Notes: generated from the sequence alone by a model not told the origin. Positions 46,086 to 54,928 are shown, counted from the stretch's first letter. The stretch is 64,000 bases of DNA from Gracilibacillus alcaliphilus (GCF_016909015.1 NZ_JAFBFA010000022.1:25395-89394), one strand, 5' to 3'. Translations and numbers: made by a program.

Positions 46086-46595
46086 TTACATATCAAAAAG
46101 CTCAGGAAGGTCTATGAAATAAGAAATATTACATAAAATTCCCATGGCTATAAATACGGTAACTTCACGTTCAGGGTTCTCAATTCCTACTGATTTAAAT
46201 CTCTCCAATACATAATTTCTAATGCGGGATAGCCACTTTTTTGTACAATTTCGGACAGCTTCATCCGTTACTGAAATTCCGATCACCTGTAAAGCGATTT
46301 CGTTAGGATGGGATACCGTAAGTTCTTCATAAGCTTGAACCATTTGAACACCCGTTTGTTCGGATTCTTCCGTAATATTTTTAAAAGATTGAAGAATTCT
46401 ATCAAAGGCTCGCTCTAAAGCGGCAATAAATAAATCTTCTTTTGTTTTAAAGAATCGAAAAACATATGGCTGCGAGATCCCGGCTTTTTCTGCAATATGT
46501 GAGGTGGTTGTATTGTAATACCCTTGTTTTGCAAATACTTCGATCCCTGCTTCAAGAATTTCTTCCTTACGATTTTTTTTAATCGGACTGACCAT
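46086..46595 (-). CDS. TetR-family repressor of the local efflux cluster
   Basis: A 169-residue regulator. Helix-turn-helix at residues 25-58: TTSHIAEKAGISQPYVFRFF then KTKEDLFIAALERAF. The C-terminal ligand domain is short. The matching palindromes near five promoters in 3 kb (including its own) mark it as the local regulator. Inducer unknown; a drug or an organic compound exported by the MFS pump is likely. Confidence 0.9.
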   Translation of the reverse strand: MVSPIKKNRKEEILEAGIEVFAKQGYYNTTTSHIAEKAGISQPYVFRFFKTKEDLFIAALERAFDRILQSFKNITEESEQTGVQMVQAYEELTVSHPNEIALQVIGISVTDEAVRNCTKKWLSRIRNYVLERFKSVGIENPEREVTVFIAMGILCNISYFIDLPELFDM

Positions 46596-46617
46596 TGCTA
46601 GAACCTCCCGCTATTCA

Positions 46618-46635
46618 TTAGTGATTAATCAATAA
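46618..46635. promoter_or_regulatory. TetR operator 4 (self)
   Basis: TTAGTGATTAATCAATAA, 22 bases before the tetR start; one base off the perfect palindrome. Confidence 0.8.
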
Positions 46636-46775
46636 CATAATAACCAACTTTGATCTCTAATGCAAGTGTTAATTAGTAAATTTGTTTTGAATGGGGGAGA
46701 GAACTACCTGGCCAGTCAATATCTGATTCCTTGTAACACTAAGTCAAAATGGTGTGGCAAACCGGACAAATATCT

Positions 46776-47273
46776 TTAGAAACTAAAATTTATTCCGACT
46801 GCTGCGTTTTCTTCGGGAGTTGCGTTCCAATAATTATATCTGACGCTTACAGCCTCGAAGTGAGACAGGTCATCTGGTGTCACAGGTTTGGGAGGATTGC
46901 TCACTGGTCTTCCTATCTCTTGAAAGAATTGTCCCATTTTATTCGTCACGATAATATGAAGAACTGCGGGTTTGCTGGAAACGTTTCTCCAAGCGTGCTG
47001 TGAATTCCCAGGAATGTGTATATAATCACCTGTTTTTGCCTTGATCCATTCGTAGCCCTGCGTATCTTGCCTTAAAGCCTCTATCTCGCCAGATATGACG
47101 ATAAACCCCTCCGTATCACCGTGACTATGAAGGGGAATAACACCACCAGGCGGGAGCTCACCCTTCATGACGCAAAAGTCATTGTGCTCATCTTCTGGCA
47201 TTGTTAAAAACTCTACGACAGGTCCGAAGACATCTAGGATCAGTCCGGACGTGGGATTCTTTTTGGTACTCAT
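46776..47273 (-). CDS. Cupin-domain protein
   Basis: A 165-residue single-domain cupin. Metal-site motifs: PLHSHGDTEGFIVISGE (His, His, Glu) and HIPGNSQHAWRNVS (second His). Similar proteins are dioxygenase-like or sugar-binding sensors; function unknown. Start ATG 47273 after AAAAAGGAGAGG. A TetR operator lies 166 bases upstream, which ties it to the efflux regulon. Confidence 0.85.
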   Translation of the reverse strand: MSTKKNPTSGLILDVFGPVVEFLTMPEDEHNDFCVMKGELPPGGVIPLHSHGDTEGFIVISGEIEALRQDTQGYEWIKAKTGDYIHIPGNSQHAWRNVSSKPAVLHIIVTNKMGQFFQEIGRPVSNPPKPVTPDDLSHFEAVSVRYNYWNATPEENAAVGINFSF

Positions 47274-47438
47274 GTATTTCCTCTCCTTTTTACGCCTCAA
47301 AGCGCAACATTTTTTTCCATTAGAAGCTCCTATTGTTTGATTTTTTTCTTATGCTTTCAGTTTAATTCCTTGTAGCAACATCTTTTTTATCTCGCTTTTG
47401 ATTTCGACCTGCCCATTACTAAACCTCCTTATCATTAA

Positions 47439-47456
47439 TTAGTGATTGATCAATAA
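47439..47456. promoter_or_regulatory. TetR operator 5
   Basis: TTAGTGATTGATCAATAA upstream of the cupin gene. It is followed by the same CATAATAAC(C)AACTTT sequence seen after operator 4, so the two promoter regions are duplicates. Confidence 0.8.
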
Positions 47457-47639
47457 CATAATAACTAACTTTATTCTCCAATGCAAGTGTTAATTTGTTT
47501 AAAAAATACTGACCATTATCAGCGAGATTAGGACATAACCTATTCTCTTCACATCAAATAATAACGATGCAATAAGTATGTTGTGCAATATAGGGATACC
47601 GTTCACTAACTTAAGTTTTATGATATCGAGTGCAAAGTA

Positions 47640-47766
47640 TCCGCTCCGGCTGATCGTTTCGCTTTCCGAGGGGCATTCTCTTTAGCTAACTTTAGCAAAG
47701 AAGAACACCTTACCAAAGTTAGCTGAGGAGAAAAACCCGTGGAAAGAAAAGTGGACATTCGGAGCG
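47640..47766. repeat. Palindromic repeat of about 125 bp
   Basis: Outer arms CCGCTCCGG / CGGAGCG, inner arms CTTTCC / GGAAAG and a long central stem TTAGCTAACTTT / AAAGTTAGCT. It lies between genes and looks like the dispersed palindromic elements common in Bacillaceae genomes. Copy number cannot be seen here. Confidence 0.6.
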
Positions 47767-47831
47767 ATTGTTACGTAATGATAGCCTCTCAACAATTACT
47801 ACGAAGCAAAATAAGCTAGTAGGTCTATTTG

Positions 47832-47955
47832 AATAATCGTTTGGTTTTTGTCATGATCCATTCTTTTGTCCCAGCTTCATTATCAGCGGAGTAAAGAGTG
47901 AATCGATTTTCAGCAATTAATGGATCCATATTCTTGCATTCAACTAGCGATTGTT
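47832..47955 (-). pseudogene. Unrecognised C-terminal coding remnant
   Basis: The minus strand reads SLVECKNMDPLIAENRFTLY then SADNEAGTKEWIMTKTKRLF and a stop, with protein-like composition but no start. Family unknown. Confidence 0.3.
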
Positions 47956-48096
47956 CTTTTTCCACTCAAGCGTTTTGTTGTTTGACTTCAAGTGTACACT
48001 GTGTTATAAAAAAGAATAAAAAGAAGCCTGCTATCACAATTCGTGTAGGCAGTATATTGGAGGCAAAAATAAAAACTGTGCGAGGAGAGAGATGAT

Positions 48097-48444
48097 ATGC
48101 ATAATGAATTGGAGGAGACACACCCCTCAGACGTTGTTGATTTAAAGGATACTGGCTTTGGATATACCCTCTCTGTCATCGGTGGGAAATATAAAATCAT
48201 TATTCTATATTGGCTATTGGAAAACGAGGTGATGCGATTTAATGAGTTAAAACGTAGCATCTTGAATATTTCTTTCAAGACACTAAGCGTGACGTTAAAA
48301 GAAATGGAAGCTGACGGTATTGTCGTACGTAAAGAATATCCTCAAATTCCTCCCAAAGTAGAATATTCGCTATCCGATCGGGGACGATCGCTTCTTTCCG
48401 TTGTAAACATGATGTGTGATTGGGGCGAAATGAATTCAAGGTAG
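48097..48444 (+). CDS. HxlR-family regulator, copy 1
   Basis: A 115-residue winged-helix protein: GFGYTLSVIGGKYKIIILYW, RFNELKRSILNISFKTLSVT and EYPQIPPKVEYSLSDRG, the HxlR signature. HxlR-type proteins often sense aldehydes, quinones or diamide by a cysteine; the only Cys here is near the C-terminus (MMCDWGE). It likely controls the old yellow enzyme and quinone reductase genes downstream on the other strand. Similar to the copy at 54262. Confidence 0.88.
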   Translation: MHNELEETHPSDVVDLKDTGFGYTLSVIGGKYKIIILYWLLENEVMRFNELKRSILNISFKTLSVTLKEMEADGIVVRKEYPQIPPKVEYSLSDRGRSLLSVVNMMCDWGEMNSR

Positions 48445-48634
48445 ATCATTTCCACGCTTTCTGTATTCACATACTTCCACTTTCCTTTCTGGTTTATACG
48501 TTCCACTTCTCTATTTGAGGATGGTCAGGAAAATGAGACTATTAAATGCTGAGCCCACTTTCCTGACGCTTTCCTCGTTTTTTAAAACCAAATGGGTATC
48601 AACATAAAATTCTTTGTTATTTATCCCATTATCC

Positions 48635-49714
48635 TTACCTATTTTGCAGGGTTTTTTCATCTATCGTCGGATAGTCCGTATATCCGCGGCTGTCCCCGCC
48701 ATAAAAAGTCGCTCTGTCCGGTTCATTCAATGGAGCATCAAGCTTCAACCGTTTTACTAGATCGGGATTCGCCAAAGCCCAGGCGCCAACAGGAGTAATG
48801 TCAGCAAGTCCTGCGTCAATGTCGACAGCGATATCTTTCAGCGGACGACCTGCTCGGTTCACCAGCAGAGTATTCGGCCATGCGGAACGAATTTCACTAA
48901 GCAATTCTTCGTTTCCGACATGTAACATATGAATATAGGCGAGGTTCAACTTTGCCAGCTCCGGAACGAGGTAACGGTATACATCGAGAGCGCTACTTCC
49001 CTCATCAACGCCACCAAGCGGAACCTCTGGAGAAATACGAATTCCAGTACGTTCTGCTCCAACTTCATCTACAACCGCTTTTGCAACTTCTATGGCAAAG
49101 CGAGCGCGATTCACAATAGAACCTCCATATTCATCTGTGCGATGATTGGAATGTTCACTAATAAATTGTTGAATAAGGTAACCATTTGCACCATGAATCT
49201 CCACTCCATCAGCACCAGCTTTTATAGCTGCCGCAGCTGCTATTCTATAATCTTCGATCGTTTCTTTTATTTCTGCTTGGCTCAATTCCCTAGGAACCGG
49301 GATATCCAACTTTCCATTGTTAGTGAACATCTGGATGCTGGGTGCAATTGCTGACGGTGCAACGGGTTGACGATGATGGGGGGTATTATCCGGGTGCGAC
49401 ATCCTCCCTGCATGCATCAATTGAATGAATAGGTGACCACCGGAAGCATGCACCTTATCGGCAATCTTCCGCCATCCTTCCACATGGTTATCTGTGTAAA
49501 TACCAGGAGTCATAAGATATCCTTGCCCATCATCAGATATCTGGGTTCCTTCACTTATCAGTAAACCCAGGGAGGCACGTTGCCCATAATATTCTGCACT
49601 TAAATTTCCTGGTGTTCCATCAAAAAGCGCACGGTTACGAGTCATCGGGGCCATCGCTAAACGATGGGGTAGTTTTAAATTTCCAACAGTTACTGTACTC
49701 CATAAGTTAGTCAT
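48635..49714 (-). CDS. Old yellow enzyme family alkene reductase
   Basis: A 359-residue FMN-dependent TIM barrel. FMN and active-site parts are PMTRNRALFDGTPG, FIQLMHAGRMSHPDN, GVEIHGANGYLIQQFISEHS (the His and Asn pair that bind the carbonyl are in HGAN) and RTDEYGGSIVNRARF. NemA-like enzymes reduce double bonds of enones, nitrate esters and N-ethylmaleimide. The quinone reductase gene lies 54 nt upstream; the two probably form an operon under HxlR. Confidence 0.93.
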   Translation of the reverse strand: MTNLWSTVTVGNLKLPHRLAMAPMTRNRALFDGTPGNLSAEYYGQRASLGLLISEGTQISDDGQGYLMTPGIYTDNHVEGWRKIADKVHASGGHLFIQLMHAGRMSHPDNTPHHRQPVAPSAIAPSIQMFTNNGKLDIPVPRELSQAEIKETIEDYRIAAAAAIKAGADGVEIHGANGYLIQQFISEHSNHRTDEYGGSIVNRARFAIEVAKAVVDEVGAERTGIRISPEVPLGGVDEGSSALDVYRYLVPELAKLNLAYIHMLHVGNEELLSEIRSAWPNTLLVNRAGRPLKDIAVDIDAGLADITPVGAWALANPDLVKRLKLDAPLNEPDRATFYGGDSRGYTDYPTIDEKTLQNR

Positions 49715-49768
49715 TTTTCATCACTCCTATAAATGATTTGTGTCAACCCAAGTGTCCGGGTTATTTGT

Positions 49769-50293
49769 TTAAAGATTTCTTAAAAACGTTAGATATTCCT
49801 GCATATTACGTTCTAATTCATTTTTTGAGGGTTCTTCACCGTAAAATGCATGAATGGAACGATAATCAGCCTTACAATAGAAAAAGGTTGTTTCAAATGG
49901 AATAAGTATTTGCTCTAAGGTATGACTGTATCTTCCATCTTTACTGTAGTCATTCGCAGTGCTCCCTGCCGAAACAGCTAATGCTATTTTTTTATTTTTT
50001 AATTTATCACCGCCATTAGATCCGTGAGCCCATCCTTCAAGAAAAACATCGTCCAGCCATTTTTTTAGAAGTGGTGGACTACTAAACCAATAAATGGGAA
50101 ATTGCAGAACCAGATTTTCGTGGGATTCAATTAGCTGCTGTTCCTGTTTAATGTCAAGGTGTTCTTCCGGATATACCTTATACAATTCATGTACTGTGAA
50201 CTCTTTAGGTTGCTTTTTTAACTCTTCCATCCAGTACTTATTGACGATGGATGATTCTATGCTTGGGTGAGCTACCACAATAAGTGTCCTCAT
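49769..50293 (-). CDS. NAD(P)H quinone reductase, KefF/MdaB type
   Basis: A 174-residue flavodoxin-like enzyme: VVAHPSIESSIVNKYW, the conserved LVLQFPIYWFSSPPLLKKWL and DDVFLEGWAHG, then ALAVSAGSTANDYS. It would reduce quinones by two electrons. First gene of the minus-strand pair; GGAGGATAG precedes the ATG, and an inverted-repeat operator lies 62-98 bases upstream. Confidence 0.92.
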   Translation of the reverse strand: MRTLIVVAHPSIESSIVNKYWMEELKKQPKEFTVHELYKVYPEEHLDIKQEQQLIESHENLVLQFPIYWFSSPPLLKKWLDDVFLEGWAHGSNGGDKLKNKKIALAVSAGSTANDYSKDGRYSHTLEQILIPFETTFFYCKADYRSIHAFYGEEPSKNELERNMQEYLTFLRNL

Positions 50294-50354
50294 TTGATCT
50301 ATCCTCCTTCCCTTAAATTTTGTTGCTCTTTGAGTATAGAATAAGAGTTTGCAA

Positions 50355-50391
50355 TATGTAAGTACGCACTTTTAAGTCAGGTACTTACGTA
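50355..50391. promoter_or_regulatory. Likely HxlR operator of the quinone reductase operon
   Basis: TATGTAAGTAC and GTACTTACGTA form an 11-bp inverted repeat with a 15-base spacer containing GCACTTT. A matching AGTACGCACTTT occurs before the second HxlR gene (54212-54230). Confidence 0.75.
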
Positions 50392-50416
50392 GAAGAAAGT
50401 GCTTTTGCTCCCAACT

Positions 50417-50520
50417 TTAGTTGGTGTGGGCAATGGCGCTGATTTCAATTAGTTGCTCATCAAAATTAATCCCATCGTACATGTGATAGAAGAGGTACCA
50501 GTGGATCCTGCTTCGTCTAT
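50417..50520 (-). pseudogene. Rid-family protein, 3' remnant
   Basis: The minus strand ends DEQLIEISAIAHTN, almost the same as the end of the intact Rid protein at 53764 (PEQLIEISAIAHSD). Upstream pieces are out of frame. It stands right behind the HxlR operator of the quinone reductase, mirroring the Rid-HxlR pair at 53764-54603. Confidence 0.7.
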
Positions 50521-51483
50521 TATTCGAGAGGCAGTGATCAAAATTGGGCATATGAAACATCCTTAATGATTGAATGAAATGCTCGATAGTGAAGGATAGA
50601 ATAACGATGGTTTGCAATGATGCCAAAATCAGTACACAAGAAATCAGTGACTTGTACCAAACAGGCTGGTCAATCGAAGGGCGAAACAACATTTGGTGCT
50701 GAAAAAATTGCACGAAAAAGCGCCGTAATGCTGTCTACAACCAGCTTTATCAAGCAATGGTCGCTTTCCGCTTAACGATACTGATCAAGCATCAGCTCCA
50801 ATGCTTCTCCCTTGATAACAAAGTAGGTTCATGGAAAATGGAAGAGTGAAGAGGGTGTAGAGCTTATGTATTTAATATAATGTAATTCAACTCCTAAACT
50901 ATATTTAATATTGGCCTTAACTAACCTTTTGTCAATCAAATTCCAGCAATTATTCAATCGAATGTATTAGAAAGAGGAAGAGAGAAATGGAAGAGAATCT
51001 TTTACTCTTCTTTATTCAATTTCTTTTTCTGTTCCAACTACTAGGAAACAACTCTGCAACCTTTTCCAATTCGACACCAGCTAAATTCTGGTAGAAAAAT
51101 CGGATGTTTTAGGGAAGAACGTAGTTACATAATAGAAATAGAGAAAGTGTATCCGAGACAGGAGGGCAGGGGAATGGAGGGGGGTGTGAGGGAGGAACTA
51201 AGTTACCACTGAACATATACAGTTCCAAAACGTTACGATAATTAACCTTAAAAAACTTCCTGTATACTATTAGTGGCTCTCTATTACGCAAAAGATGACT
51301 CAAACCCACCTCGATACTTATCCATATAACCAGATGAATCGATTTTAGTACGTCCTGGGTGGACGGATCCATATGTCTGACGGAACCCCAAGGCCCTGTA
51401 ATTGATTACAGATATCCCGGGGCATGACAGCCAAGCTTGTGTTTTTGTATAATGATATTCCTCTGCACTAAGTTTTAGGATGG
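50521..51483. other. Long spacer without a recognisable gene
   Basis: About 960 bases. Short frames occur on both strands but none has a binding site or a family resemblance. A purine-rich G tract (GGAGGGGGGTGTGAGGGAGG near 51176) stands out. From about 51370 the base composition shifts toward higher GC, leading into the next gene. Confidence 0.45.
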
Positions 51484-52086
51484 CTATCTGGAAAGTGTGG
51501 AATTACCGGTAGGCCAGGTGGAGAGTGCTTGCTCAGCAACAGCCTCAAGCATGTCGCGACTGAAGCCAGCCTTGGCTTGGACAGCCATTCCGTGGAGCAC
51601 TGCCATCACGAATGCAGCTAGTGAAGCACAGTTTGTGGTCACCGGCAAATCTCCCTCTTGCTTTGCCCGTTCGAAGCGATCACGCAGCGATGCCTCTCCG
51701 TCTGTACGTGCATTGATCAGGGCACACCGAATAGATTCGGCATCGTCAGAGCCAGCCAAGGCGCCGTGGACATATAGACATCCCTTGCGATCCGGGTAAC
51801 GAGTATGCAATTCGGCCGACCTGAAGAGGAGGTGTGCGGCCACCTCCCGCGAGGTTGGCAGTTCCAGCGCTGCAGGGAAATAATCCAGGTAGTGCTCGTA
51901 ATAATGAGCCAACGCTTGGCGGAACAATTTTTCCTTGTTGCCAAACGCCGAGTAGAGCGCAGGTCGTTCGACACCTGTAGCCTGCGTGAGGTCTGTATAT
52001 GATGTGCCTTCGTAGCCTTTGCGCCAAAACACACAAACTGCCGCGTCCAGTACCTGATCCACATCGAATTCACGGTTACGTCCCAT
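51484..52086 (-). CDS. TetR-family regulator of foreign base composition
   Basis: A 200-residue repressor: EFDVDQVLDAAVCVFWRKGY, then YTDLTQATGVERPALYSAFG as the helix-turn-helix, and a TetR_C domain with KGCLYVHGALAG. Codon use is rich in G and C at third positions (GCC, CTG, CGC), unlike every neighbour, and resembles proteobacterial DNA. It is divergent from the SDR gene; two 26-bp palindromes lie between. Confidence 0.9.
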   Translation of the reverse strand: MGRNREFDVDQVLDAAVCVFWRKGYEGTSYTDLTQATGVERPALYSAFGNKEKLFRQALAHYYEHYLDYFPAALELPTSREVAAHLLFRSAELHTRYPDRKGCLYVHGALAGSDDAESIRCALINARTDGEASLRDRFERAKQEGDLPVTTNCASLAAFVMAVLHGMAVQAKAGFSRDMLEAVAEQALSTWPTGNSTLSR

Positions 52087-52343
52087 CAGTCAGATCACCT
52101 CGCTTTTTTATAACAGTTGATATTAAAAGGGCTCATGTCCAATTTTTATACTTTATCATAACACACATTACGGATTGAAGCGAGCCTGGGCAAGGACACC
52201 TACGGGAGCGAACGATCGTCAAAATACTCTGCCGTCTGAATTGCCACACATCAGGCACCAAACGCGGTCGCGTTTTGTCTAATCTCGACAGAACACAACA
52301 CATCATACTAACATAATGCCTACACAAAAAAGTCTAAAAACAG

Positions 52344-52369
52344 AATAACATAATAACCATTATGTTATT
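52344..52369. promoter_or_regulatory. TetR-type operator A
   Basis: AATAACATAAT, four bases, ATTATGTTATT: a perfect 11-bp inverted repeat. Confidence 0.85.
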
Positions 52370-52397
52370 GACAAATCGAACCGAATCGTATACCTTC

Positions 52398-52423
52398 AAT
52401 AACATAACGATTGTTATGTTATT
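52398..52423. promoter_or_regulatory. TetR-type operator B
   Basis: AATAACATAAC, four bases, GTTATGTTATT: the same design as operator A, with centres 54 bp apart. Confidence 0.85.
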
Positions 52424-52607
52424 CGGCCGGCCATATGTGTGAAAGAGTCCAACAACGTACTTAGAGGTTCTTTTTATGTAAAAAACAAGGATGGGCTAAG
52501 CGAAGATTTTACAAAATGAGATACCGCTAGCCCAGATAGCTCTATACTCGTGCTAAGAATTTTTTGCTAAAAAGTGATTAAAATTTCTATTAAATGGAGA
52601 GGATAAT

Positions 52608-53390
52608 ATGTCGACAAATGAAGGAAAATTCAGTGGTAAAGTTGCTTTGGTTACAGGGGCAAGTCGAGGGATAGGGGCTGAAATAGCCCAAAAATTAGCT
52701 GCTGGCGGGGCCGATTTTATAGGTGTTCATTACGCCAATAATAGGGATGCTGCTTTAAAAGTTGTTGATGATATTAAGGCGTTGGGTTCAAAGGCTGTAG
52801 CTCTGGAAGCAGAATTAACCAAGGGTATTTCCGGTGTAAAAAAGCTTTGGGCCGCATTTGAAGATGCTGTTCGTTTGGAGTTAGGGACTGTGCACTTGGA
52901 CATCTTAGTCAATAATGCAGGTATTTCACCAGTCTTTCCGTTTGAAGAAACGTCAATTGAAACGGTTGAAGATACGATTAATGTTAACTTTAAAGCTCCG
53001 TACTTTATTACTCAAGCAGCGAGCCCTTTTTTGCGGGACGGCGGAAGAATCATTAACATTTCTACTGGTTTTACTCGAGTTGCTGCTCCAATGAATACCA
53101 TTTATTCAGCTTCCAAGGGGGCCATTGAGACACTTACTTTGGCCTTAGCTCCACATTTTGCATCAAAGGGCATTACTGTTAATGCAGTAGCGCCTGGAGT
53201 TACGGCTACTGATATGAACAAGGATATGCGCGCCACACCAGAAGGACGTGCTGAAGCAGCGGCATTTTCCGCATTCTCTAGAGTAGGTACCACTGAAGAT
53301 GTTGCTGATATTGTTGTATTTGTAGCATCCGAAGAAGCACGATGGATCACAGGGCAAGTTATTGATGCTTCTGGAGGAAGTAGGCTTTAA
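52608..53390 (+). CDS. Short-chain dehydrogenase/reductase
   Basis: A 260-residue classical SDR: cofactor loop TGASRGIGAEIAQ, NNAG at about residue 102, catalytic Ser in NISTGFT, YSASKGA (Tyr and Lys) and C-terminal GQVIDASGGSRL. Similar enzymes reduce ketones or quinone-like compounds. The gene is controlled by the two palindromes upstream. Its base composition is closer to the host than that of its TetR partner. Confidence 0.93.
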   Translation: MSTNEGKFSGKVALVTGASRGIGAEIAQKLAAGGADFIGVHYANNRDAALKVVDDIKALGSKAVALEAELTKGISGVKKLWAAFEDAVRLELGTVHLDILVNNAGISPVFPFEETSIETVEDTINVNFKAPYFITQAASPFLRDGGRIINISTGFTRVAAPMNTIYSASKGAIETLTLALAPHFASKGITVNAVAPGVTATDMNKDMRATPEGRAEAAAFSAFSRVGTTEDVADIVVFVASEEARWITGQVIDASGGSRL

Positions 53391-53763
53391 GAATAGTAAC
53401 AAAAAATAAAGAATTTGATGTTAAAAGGTTTTTAGTATGATTTTACAGAAATTGATGCAGAGTTAGATACAGTATGACTGGGTTGCATCGATTAAAGAAC
53501 AGGTTAACGTCTAATAATATTGATTATGTATTAAATAACTGAATTATTAAACTATCCTCCCTATTAGCAGAACGACGGGGCCGCTTAGGGCCAGATAATG
53601 GATGAAAGTTTATTAAACTAAGAATTAGGTTAGTGAAAAATCAGTACGAAGGAATTTTATGTGGTCTATAATGATATTGCTTTTTCAATATCATTATAGA
53701 CTTTTTGTATAGAGGTCAGCTACAGAAAGAAGTGATATTAGAATAATTACTTCGTTTTGAATT
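53391..53763. other. Spacer between SDR and Rid genes
   Basis: No gene; ends in the bidirectional terminator at 53664. Confidence 0.5.
53664..53706. terminator. Bidirectional terminator
   Basis: GTCTATAATGATATTG / CAATATCATTATAGAC, a 16-bp perfect stem with a CTTTTT loop and a T tract on the plus strand. Confidence 0.85.
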
Positions 53764-54156
53764 TTAAATTACCTCATCAGAATGTGCGATGGCTGAGATT
53801 TCAATCAGTTGCTCTGGAAACGCCAAATAAGTTACACCGATTAGGCTGCCTGCCGGTCGATGTTTATCTAAGTATTCCTTGAACAAAACGATGACCTGGT
53901 CAGAGTGTTCTTTCGGGTTTGTTAGATAGATTTCCACATAGGATAGGTTGGACTTTTTGACCCCTAATTTTTTCAGTACACGATCCAGGTTTTCAAGTGT
54001 TTGTCGAGTTTGGGTTTCAATATCGTGCTTGCCAACAAACATACCATCTTTATTGTGTGAAAATTGACCTGAAACGTAAATAGTGCCGTTAACACTATAG
54101 CCTTGGCTAATACCATGATCCCAAAGATCGTGATTATAGGTTCTAACTTTACTCAT
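53764..54156 (-). CDS. Rid (YjgF/YER057c) family protein
   Basis: A 130-residue protein of the Rid family, trimeric enzymes that hydrolyse reactive imines and enamines. Family parts: YVSGQFSHNKDGMFVGKHDI, QTRQTLENLDRVLKKLGV and a C-terminal QLIEISAIAHSD. The arginine that binds the imine carboxylate in RidA (usually in a R-[SA]-x-V/E-[VT] segment) is replaced by the PAGSLIGVTYLAFPEQLIEI form, so it belongs to another Rid subgroup. Divergent from HxlR copy 2. Confidence 0.85.
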   Translation of the reverse strand: MSKVRTYNHDLWDHGISQGYSVNGTIYVSGQFSHNKDGMFVGKHDIETQTRQTLENLDRVLKKLGVKKSNLSYVEIYLTNPKEHSDQVIVLFKEYLDKHRPAGSLIGVTYLAFPEQLIEISAIAHSDEVI

Positions 54157-54196
54157 TTTTCTCTCTCCTTTATTTGAAAGTAAGATAAGTATATAA

Positions 54197-54240
54197 TGAG
54201 TACAGTGAAAAAAGTAGTACGCACTTTATTGATAGCTACT
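54197..54240. promoter_or_regulatory. Likely HxlR operator between Rid and HxlR genes
   Basis: AGTACAGTG, spacer, AGTAGTACGCACTTT: shares GTACGCACTTT with the operator at 50355. It lies between the two divergent starts. Confidence 0.6.
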
Positions 54241-54261
54241 ATGAGAAAGGATAGTGTCAAT

Positions 54262-54603
54262 ATGAGTATGGCTGATTACAAAGAAAAGGGTAATATCCAA
54301 GAGACACCTTTTGGTTATACATTGAAAGTAGTTGGAGGTAAATGGAAAATGCTTATACTTTATCTCTTAGCGGAAAATCAACCCGTTCGTTTTAATGATA
54401 TGAAAAGAAGAATAGGAGTTATTACCTTTAAAACATTAAGTTCTCAACTTAAAGAATTGGAAGCAGATGGGATAGTTCGAAGAAAAGAGTATACTCAAAT
54501 TCCACCAAAAGTGGAGTACAGCCTCACACAAAAAGCAGAAACCCTATTACCTGTGTTAGAACAATTATGTGAATGGGGAGAAAAAAACCGCAATAGTTTG
54601 TAA
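54262..54603 (+). CDS. HxlR-family regulator, copy 2
   Basis: A 113-residue winged-helix protein similar to copy 1: FGYTLKVVGGKWKMLILYLL, RFNDMKRRIGVITFKTLSSQ and EYTQIPPKVEYSLTQKA, with a single Cys near the end (EQLCEWGE). I chose ATG 54262, preceded by AAAGGAT at a seven-base distance; the frame extends to 54196, but that part overlaps the operator. It likely controls the divergent Rid gene and may cross-talk with the quinone reductase operon. Confidence 0.88.
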   Translation: MSMADYKEKGNIQETPFGYTLKVVGGKWKMLILYLLAENQPVRFNDMKRRIGVITFKTLSSQLKELEADGIVRRKEYTQIPPKVEYSLTQKAETLLPVLEQLCEWGEKNRNSL

Positions 54604-54731
54604 AATAATCGACTTAAACTCCCTCTGTTAGATTCAATTTACTATATGGTACGTTACTTCAATAAGCTAAAGGTAGCAATCATGATAATTATTTCGATCT
54701 TCAACTATTGGGCGCAAAGAACTGAAACCGG

Positions 54732-54926
54732 ACACTGGATTTTCTTTCGCTACTTTCAAATCCTGCCAGACAAGCTTTGGAGCAGGAGGGAATTACAACC
54801 TTACAAAAACTTTCGAGTTTTACTGAACGCGAGATTTTACAACTACACGGTATGGGACCAGCATCTCTACCTATTCTCAAAGCTTCTTTAGAAGAAAAGG
54901 GACTATTACTCAAATCACTATCTTAA
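54732..54926 (+). pseudogene. RpoA-CTD-like helix-hairpin-helix fragment
   Basis: Frame reads LSNPARQALEQEGITTLQKL, SSFTEREILQLHGMGPASLP and ILKASLEEKGLLLK with a stop. This matches the small helix-hairpin-helix domain found alone or at the end of some Bacillota proteins (ALENAGITTLEQL...LHGMGP). The start and any upstream domain are missing. Confidence 0.65.
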
Positions 54927-54928
54927 AC

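Larger units (their letters stand above)
47274..48096. other. Spacer with operator, palindromic repeat and a coding remnant
   Basis: Apart from the cupin leader, TetR operator 5, the 47640 palindromic repeat and the 47832 remnant, no gene is seen. The HxlR ribosome binding site (GAGGAGAGAG) lies at the end. Confidence 0.5.
52087..52607. promoter_or_regulatory. Divergent control region of TetR and SDR
   Basis: High-GC sequence to about 52310, then AT-rich sequence with the two operators (52344, 52398). TTGACA at 52368-52373 lies between them and could be a -35 element. GGCCGGCC follows at 52425. The SDR gene has GGAGAGG before its ATG. Confidence 0.7.

Noticed and set aside
48929..49354. A 141-codon frame antisense to the old yellow enzyme
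   Set aside because: Shadow of the real gene; no start signal.
51109..51372. A minus-strand frame of 87 codons over the G-rich tract
   Set aside because: Its proline/serine-rich end comes from the G tract; no start signal or family.
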